A stretch of DNA of 64,000 bases from Prochlorococcus sp. AG-418-D13 (lineage in GTDB: Bacteria > Cyanobacteriota > Cyanobacteriia > PCC-6307 > Cyanobiaceae): positions 1 through 64,000 of the forward strand of contig QCLU01000001.1 in NCBI GenBank assembly GCA_003214315.1, read 5' to 3'. The translations under genes and the position numbers were made by a program. Below are positions 58,912 through 64,000 of the stretch, one piece after another; within the stretch, counting starts at the first letter, position 1; every line of letters begins with the position of its first letter. The notes under the pieces were generated by a model, which worked only from the letters and a program-made list of their open reading frames with translations, was not told where the DNA came from and ran no database searches.

Positions 58912-59867
58912 TGTGGCTGTTGCTCGATAGCCCCTTCACCAAGACAAGTTAATAATCCACAAACACCTGCGAACTTAATGCAATCTTTTATATCAAGTTC
59001 ATTTGAAGGATAGCCAGAAGAAATAAATTTTGAAATACAGCCAGCTAGAAAAGCATCACCTGCGCCAGTTGTATCAACAATTTTTTGTGAGGTAGGAGTT
59101 TCGGTAATTCCCTGAAATCCATTGATATACCATGCAACAGGATATTTACCATCAGTTATTATTACATCTGGTCTGTTAGACAATTTTTGAGATATTAGCA
59201 AGGGATTTTCATCCTCAAAAAACAAATTTGCTTCTTCCTTAGCAAGTTTTAAAACATTTGCATGATTTAAAAAATTTTTAATTAAATTTACTCTCGCGGC
59301 TTTACTAATTTCTGATGAAAAACTTGAATGATCCCAAAAGACCTCTCTCCAATTTAAATCAATAACTATTTTAACTTCAAATTTTTTAGCCTGTTCAAGA
59401 AGAAAAAAAATTGTCTCTGCTGATACTGGAGATGATAATAAGATCGTTCCTGTAACCAAATATTTTGTTTCTAGAAAAGATTTCTCCAAATTTAAAATTT
59501 CTTTTTCGATTAATTTCTTACTAAAAACTTCGTCTGCAAAGCATGAATGAGAACTTTTCTCAAAGCCTGAAAAAAAACGATCTCCAAATTGATCTCTATC
59601 CACATTAACCACGCGAGTAGATGAATCATTATCTAATTGCAAGAAATCTAAATTAACGTCCAATTTATTAAATTGCGCAATGAATTTTTTTCCATAATCA
59701 TCACTACCCAAACTTCCTATAAATGTTGAATCTATTTTTAATTTTCTTAATGCACAAGCAACATTAGCTGGCGCACCACCCAAAAAATCTGTAAATCCTT
59801 GATTTGACTTATTTCTAATTCTATCTATTAAAGCCTCTCCAATACATATGACCTTTTTCTTTTTCAT
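58869..59867 (-). CDS. PfkB-family carbohydrate kinase (fructokinase-like)
   Basis: A 332-residue ribokinase/PfkB-fold kinase. The N-terminal VICIGEALIDRI, substrate motif FLGGAPANVACALRKL and catalytic motif DTTGAGDAFLAGCIS (with the base Asp) are present. Sequence blocks fit fructokinases best, so the likely role is fructose phosphorylation in sucrose or sugar metabolism. ATG start. The 3' end overlaps tsaE in convergent orientation. Confidence 0.86.
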   Translation of the reverse strand: MKKKKVICIGEALIDRIRNKSNQGFTDFLGGAPANVACALRKLKIDSTFIGSLGSDDYGKKFIAQFNKLDVNLDFLQLDNDSSTRVVNVDRDQFGDRFFSGFEKSSHSCFADEVFSKKLIEKEILNLEKSFLETKYLVTGTILLSSPVSAETIFFLLEQAKKFEVKIVIDLNWREVFWDHSSFSSEISKAARVNLIKNFLNHANVLKLAKEEANLFFEDENPLLISQKLSNRPDVIITDGKYPVAWYINGFQGITETPTSQKIVDTTGAGDAFLAGCISKFISSGYPSNELDIKDCIKFAGVCGLLTCLGEGAIEQQPHYEKVIEFLGSLIS

Positions 59868-59956
59868 AAAATGAATGCTTTTTCTTAACTAAGAATAATT
59901 TATTAAAAACGAATAATATTTTTTTGAATTAAAGTTTAATTAAAAGCATATTTATA

Positions 59957-60871
59957 GTGTCTTTAAATAAATCTGAAACTTGGAAGTGGAAAAATTGGGA
60001 AATTTCTTGGTCTGTTTCAAAAGAATCTACTTCTAAAAAAAATATTAAAATTTTATTAGTTCATGGATTTGGGGCATCAAAAAACCACTGGAGACATAAT
60101 CAAGATTTTCTTGGACAATTTTCTAACTGCTACGCAATTGACTTATTAGGATTCGGGAAAAGCAGTCAGCCTAATGCTTTATTAGATTATGAACCTAATA
60201 AAGAAAACTCAATTAAATATTCATTTGACTTATGGGGTAATCAAATATCAACATTTTGTGCAGAGGTCATAAAATCTCCTGTTTACTTGGTAGGAAATTC
60301 AATTGGAGGTGTTATTGCATTGAAAGCTGCTGAAATCCTCAAAGATAAATGCAAAGGTGTTATTTTGATTGATTGTGCACAAAGAACTATGGATGATAAA
60401 CGTTTAAAAAAAAGTGATGTCTTAATGAATCTACTAAGACCCGTTCTTAAAACGATAGTAAGACAAAGAGTAATTAGCAATACACTTTTTACAAGAGCTG
60501 CTAATCCAAAAGTTATTAAGAAAATACTTGAACAAGCTTACCCTACAGGGAAAAATATCGATAAAGAATTGATTGAAATACTTTATCAACCCTCTCAAAG
60601 GAAAAACTCTAAGGAAGCATTTCGTGGTTTTATTAACTTATTTGATGACTATCTCGCTACTGACCTTTTCAATAATGTTGATGCTCCAATCCAACTGATT
60701 TGGGGAGAAAAAGATCCTTGGGAATCTTTAAATGAAGCAAGAGAGTGGAAGAAAAAATTCAGGAATATTAAAAGATTAGATATTATTAATGGGGCTGGTC
60801 ATTGTCCTCATGATGAAGAACCTGAAAAAACAAATAAATTAATAAGTGAATTTATTCAAGAAACAAAGTAA
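59957..60871 (+). CDS. Alpha/beta hydrolase
   Basis: A 304-residue hydrolase with LLVHGFGASKNHWRHN, the nucleophile elbow VGNSIGGVIAL, the acid loop LIWGEKDPWESL and the catalytic His in AGHCPHDEEPEK. It is a paralogue of the gene at 31488-32387, sharing motifs along the whole length. The substrate is unknown. The start is GTG at 59957. Its end overlaps the convergent sigma factor gene by 16 bases. Confidence 0.88.
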   Translation: MSLNKSETWKWKNWEISWSVSKESTSKKNIKILLVHGFGASKNHWRHNQDFLGQFSNCYAIDLLGFGKSSQPNALLDYEPNKENSIKYSFDLWGNQISTFCAEVIKSPVYLVGNSIGGVIALKAAEILKDKCKGVILIDCAQRTMDDKRLKKSDVLMNLLRPVLKTIVRQRVISNTLFTRAANPKVIKKILEQAYPTGKNIDKELIEILYQPSQRKNSKEAFRGFINLFDDYLATDLFNNVDAPIQLIWGEKDPWESLNEAREWKKKFRNIKRLDIINGAGHCPHDEEPEKTNKLISEFIQETK

Positions 60872-61857
60872 GCTTCTACATTATCACTAAGTCTTCTCAA
60901 GCCTCTTAATCCATCTCGTTCTAGATTTCTTACTCGATCTCTACTTATCCCTAGTACTCTTCCTATACCTGTAAGAGACATTGGCTCATCACCATCCATT
61001 CCGTATCTCATTCTTAACACTCTACATTGCAGATCAGGCAATTGATGTAAAAGAGAATGCAGATCACCTCTCATACAATCCATCTCTATTTGTTCGTCTG
61101 GCAAGTCCTCGCCCCCTGCCAGTAAATCTAATAAAACAGTATCTTCGCCATCGCCAACTTTAGTTTCAAGACTCACTGGCTGCCCAGCTTTGCACATCAA
61201 ATCTTTAACATCATCTTCAGGAAGCTCAACGTATTTTGCAAGTTCAGTTACAGTTGGAGTTCTAGACATTTCTTGACTGAGCTCTCTTTGACCTTTTTTT
61301 AACTTATTCAACATTTCAGTTATGTGAATTGGTAGCCTTATCGCCCGACTTTTTTCAGCTATTGCTCTTGTAATACCTTGTCTAATCCACCAGTATGCAT
61401 ATGTTGAAAATTTATAACCTCTTGCTGGATCAAATTTTTCAACTCCTCTGACTAGTCCTATAGTTCCCTCCTGAATTAGATCTAAAAGTTCCATATTTCT
61501 TTTTGTATATTTTTTTGCAACGCTTACAACCAATCTTAAATTTGCTGCAACCATTCTTTCTTTAGCTCTCTGTCCAGCTCTCAATCTTTTTTTAATTATG
61601 GAAGTAGATAAATTTAATTTGGTCGATAATTCATCAATACTAGGCTTATCTCCTGTTAATTCAATAATTTCTAATTCTACTCTTTCAACTTCCATGTACT
61701 CTTGAACCTGGCGACCTAGAGTAATTTCTTGCTCATGCGATAGTAATGGGACTCTTCCTATATCCCTCAAGTATGATCGAACGAGATCTACATCATTACT
61801 AGCTTTTATACTTGCGATTGACGCTAGTTTGTTTTCACTTATTGTTTCTGAAGACAT
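60856..61857 (-). CDS. Group 2 RNA polymerase sigma factor (sigma-70 family)
   Basis: From ATG 61857 the protein is 333 residues and contains regions 1.2 (DLVRSYLRDIGRVPLL), 2 (NLRLVVSVAKKYTKRN, LLDLIQEGTIGLVRGVEKFD, STYAYWWIRQGITRAI), 3 and 4 (MSLTGIGRVLGISRDRVRNLE). It lacks the long N-terminal acidic part of a primary sigma factor, so it is a group 2 (SigB/C/D/E-like) factor, which in cyanobacteria respond to light, stress or circadian time. The frame opens earlier at 61890, but MSSETISENK looks like the natural start. Confidence 0.93.
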   Translation of the reverse strand: MSSETISENKLASIASIKASNDVDLVRSYLRDIGRVPLLSHEQEITLGRQVQEYMEVERVELEIIELTGDKPSIDELSTKLNLSTSIIKKRLRAGQRAKERMVAANLRLVVSVAKKYTKRNMELLDLIQEGTIGLVRGVEKFDPARGYKFSTYAYWWIRQGITRAIAEKSRAIRLPIHITEMLNKLKKGQRELSQEMSRTPTVTELAKYVELPEDDVKDLMCKAGQPVSLETKVGDGEDTVLLDLLAGGEDLPDEQIEMDCMRGDLHSLLHQLPDLQCRVLRMRYGMDGDEPMSLTGIGRVLGISRDRVRNLERDGLRGLRRLSDNVEAYFVS

Positions 61858-61957
61858 GAAAGTTAAATGATGTTTTGTAAACAATACCATTAAGAAATGT
61901 AAAGTTAAACAAAAAAATCCACATTTTTACAAAAATGAGAATAAATACCTACTTAAC

Positions 61958-63373
61958 TTATGCTAAGGAAGAGCTTAATAGCCATTTTGCTGTACTGAGA
62001 TAAATAAATACACCAGCAATATCGGTAACGGTTGTAATAAAAGGAGAGGACATTAAGGCTGGATCCAATTTCATTCTGTCAAACAACAAAGGGAGGATCG
62101 CTCCAGTTGTAGCAGCTAAAGTTGTTATAGATATTAAACTTATTCCCACCGCAGAGGCGATTAAAGGCCCTTCTCCTTGCCACCAAGCGAAGGGAAATAC
62201 TACAAGCATCATAAAAACACCTAAAAGAGCGCCTGTTATTGCCTCCTTAACTACTGCCTTAAATGCACCAAGATACTTCAACTTTTGAGTACTTAAACCT
62301 CGAATCACAACCGTTGAACTTTGAGCTCCAACATTCCCTCCAGTACCTATAAGTAGTGGAATAAATGCAGCTAATAAGACTATTTCTTTTAATATTTGAT
62401 CGTTCATAGCTATAACTTTTGTCGTTAAACCATTTGCCAAAACCAAAATTAATAACCATAAAATTCTTCTTCGAGCAATCGTAAACAAACTACTTTGGAA
62501 ATAATCATCTTCATCGCCAGGTTGTACTGCCCCCGCTGCATAAATGTCTCTTGTTGCTTCTTGTTCTATGACATCAATTAAATCATCGACGGTTACTATC
62601 CCAACAAGTCTTTTTTCCTTATCAACGACTGGGAGAGCTAAAAAATCATATCTTTGTATTGCTCGAGCAACTTCTTCTTGATTCGTATTAGTAGAGATAT
62701 TAACTACATCTCTTGTCATAACGTCTCCAATTGGCTTAGTAGGATCAGCTGTTACAAGGTCTCTTAAAGAGAGAATGCCAGTTAAATGTCTTTCTTTATC
62801 TGTAACATATAAGCTGTAGATAGTTTCAGTAAATGGGGCCTTTTTTCTAACTAAAGAAAGTGCCTCAGCTGCTGTTTGCATCTCTTTAAGATCAATATAT
62901 TCAGTTGTCATTAATCTTCCAGCAGTTTCAGGCTCATATCCAAGTAATTCAGCTGTTACTTTCCTTTCACCAGGACTAAGAGCAGATAAAAATTTTCTTA
63001 CAACTTTTGCTGGTAATTCATCAAAGAGTTGAACCCGATCATCAGGAGACATTTTTTCAACGATTTCTAAAACTTCTCCTGAACGAAGTCTTTCTAATAA
63101 AGTTTGCTGAACTACTGGATCTAAATATTCATAAACCTCAATTGCTTCATTTTTCTTTAATAATCGAAATGCCAATGCCTGCAAGATTTGTGGAAGGCTT
63201 CCAATAGCATCTGCAATATCAACAGGTTGGGATGGCTCTAAAAGTAACTTTGCCTCATCATAATTTCCCGCGATAAGCAATTCCTCAAGTTGAAAAGTAA
63301 TATTTTCTCGTGTACTTAAATCTGAAGATAGGGATGTAACTGTCTCAAGATTATCTTCGTTCATAAATATCAT
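61958..63373 (-). CDS. mgtE: Magnesium transporter MgtE
   Basis: MgtE is a Mg2+-gated Mg2+ channel. The cytosolic N domain (about 25-135, helical, with ELLIAGNYDEAKLLLEP and SPDDRVQLFDELP) is followed by two CBS domains (about 145-270). The C-terminal membrane domain has about five helices, including IGTGGNVGAQSSTVVIRGL. 471 residues, full length. ATG start at 63371-63373; another ATG is nine bases downstream. Confidence 0.95.
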   Translation of the reverse strand: MIFMNEDNLETVTSLSSDLSTRENITFQLEELLIAGNYDEAKLLLEPSQPVDIADAIGSLPQILQALAFRLLKKNEAIEVYEYLDPVVQQTLLERLRSGEVLEIVEKMSPDDRVQLFDELPAKVVRKFLSALSPGERKVTAELLGYEPETAGRLMTTEYIDLKEMQTAAEALSLVRKKAPFTETIYSLYVTDKERHLTGILSLRDLVTADPTKPIGDVMTRDVVNISTNTNQEEVARAIQRYDFLALPVVDKEKRLVGIVTVDDLIDVIEQEATRDIYAAGAVQPGDEDDYFQSSLFTIARRRILWLLILVLANGLTTKVIAMNDQILKEIVLLAAFIPLLIGTGGNVGAQSSTVVIRGLSTQKLKYLGAFKAVVKEAITGALLGVFMMLVVFPFAWWQGEGPLIASAVGISLISITTLAATTGAILPLLFDRMKLDPALMSSPFITTVTDIAGVFIYLSTAKWLLSSSLA

Positions 63374-63407
63374 TCCTTATCAAAGTAACACCACCATTAT
63401 ATGAAAT

Positions 63408-63746
63408 TTAAGTAATTTTTCTACTTATCAAGAACCCGATAAACATTGTGAATAAATTTACGATAATGATTAAATTAAAAAAAATTATAAATTTTATCCA
63501 CTGCCCTTCATTTAAAATTTTGTACAGAAAATATATAAATCCGCTAAAGGATGTAAAGCAAGCAAAAAAACCACTCAATAAAATTTTTTCAATTGAATAA
63601 CTTAATCTTTTACTGATTAAAAAACCAACTAAAAATGATCCAATTAGTGAAGTAAAGCAGTTATTATTTATAATTAATCTTAAAAAAGTAGCTAAGTAAG
63701 CAGCTAAAAGAATATAGATCACATTATTTATTTTCACTTTAAACAT
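63408..63746 (-). CDS. crcB: Fluoride channel CrcB/Fluc, first copy
   Basis: A 112-residue protein with four hydrophobic segments. The NCFTSLIGSFLVGFL segment and the FFACFTSFSGFIYFL segment (FTSFSxF motif) are family markers. CrcB forms dual-topology dimers that expel fluoride. ATG start. It overlaps the end of the upstream crcB-like gene by 13 bases. Two adjacent copies suggest a heterodimer of oppositely oriented subunits. Confidence 0.85.
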   Translation of the reverse strand: MFKVKINNVIYILLAAYLATFLRLIINNNCFTSLIGSFLVGFLISKRLSYSIEKILLSGFFACFTSFSGFIYFLYKILNEGQWIKFIIFFNLIIIVNLFTMFIGFLISRKIT

Positions 63747-64000
63747 TGAACAAGAAAATAACCTAAGTAAAAGAAAAGGAATGAAAAAAGTATCACTTCG
63801 ATATAGTGAAAAAATAATCTTAGAAATTTTCTCTTTTTAAATAGAATAAATAGTTGATATATGAAGGAAGAAAATGTACTAAAACATCCTAAAAAACCGC
63901 CATAAAATAAAACTAACTTTTCGTTATTAATAAAATTTAAAGCTACTAAAATTCCTAAAAAAAAAGACGATAAAAAATTTACAATTGAAGTATTTTGAAT
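63734..64000 (-). CDS. crcB: Fluoride channel CrcB/Fluc, second copy (partial)
   Basis: The 3' portion, 88 codons plus TGA at 63734-63736, is in the window; the start lies beyond 64000. The visible peptide has NFLSSFFLGILVAL, then GFLGCFSTFSSFIYQL, which is the CrcB phenylalanine-Ser/Thr motif, and a final hydrophobic segment ending LVQCLK. The open frame overlaps the next crcB gene by 13 bases, indicating coupled translation. Confidence 0.8.
   Translation of the reverse strand: MQNTSIVNFLSSFFLGILVALNFINNEKLVLFYGGFLGCFSTFSSFIYQLFILFKKRKFLRLFFHYIEVILFSFLFFYLGYFLVQCLK

Overview
The window is a compact, AT-rich stretch of a cyanobacterial chromosome. It carries psaC and psaD (photosystem I), a complete ho1-pebA-pebB bilin operon, cyanobacterial-type gshA, rpaB, ndhS, a fused panC-cmk and a group 2 sigma factor, in very tight gene packing with almost no phycobilisome genes. 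This combination points to a high-light-adapted marine Prochlorococcus. I inferred the taxon from gene content, composition and gene order, not from a database search.

Layout. 1-14.4 kb: the end of a rhodanese-domain protein, a tandem-duplicated corrinoid adenosyltransferase, larE, speD, recF, tRNA-Arg(CCG), ppc, gshA-trpE, psaD, and an mrp-rodA-histidine kinase operon whose kinase is broken at a G9 run. 14.5-18.5 kb: hemF, a putative cytochrome-b6f heme assembly factor, an RNase D-like gene and an LpxB-like glycosyltransferase. 18.5-20.6 kb: tRNA-Cys followed by a 2-kb accessory element. 20.8-33.8 kb: purM, panC-cmk, the bilin operon, icd, a sugar-acid kinase, a mutarotase, an alpha/beta hydrolase and a Na+/H+ antiporter. 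33.9-50.7 kb: glgP, tRNA-Arg(CCU), rnpB, rnc, rimM, glmS, psaC, acpP-fabF, tkt, thiC behind a TPP riboswitch, ruvB and smpB. 50.7-64 kb: lysS, rpaB, mreBCD, ssb, ahcY, tsaE, a PfkB sugar kinase, a sigma factor, mgtE and two overlapping crcB genes.

The core genes serve photosynthesis (psaC, psaD, hemF, bilins), carbon and nitrogen flow (ppc, icd, glgP, tkt, trpE), cofactors (panC, thiC, a cob-like gene), envelope and cell shape (rodA, mreBCD, glmS), and RNA processing (rnpB, rnc, RNase D, rimM, smpB).

The most interesting segment is the element between tRNA-Cys and a 21-bp copy of its 3' end (18588-20618). It has tandem 11-bp iterons near both ends, no visible integrase, and three genes linked by one-base stop/start overlaps: two secreted proteins and an McrA-like HNH nuclease. 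Two of the three carry a single in-frame stop. Separately, three genes (recF, the histidine kinase and ssb) have homopolymer runs at positions that decide frame or start. These could be slippage or phase-variation sites, or sequencing errors.
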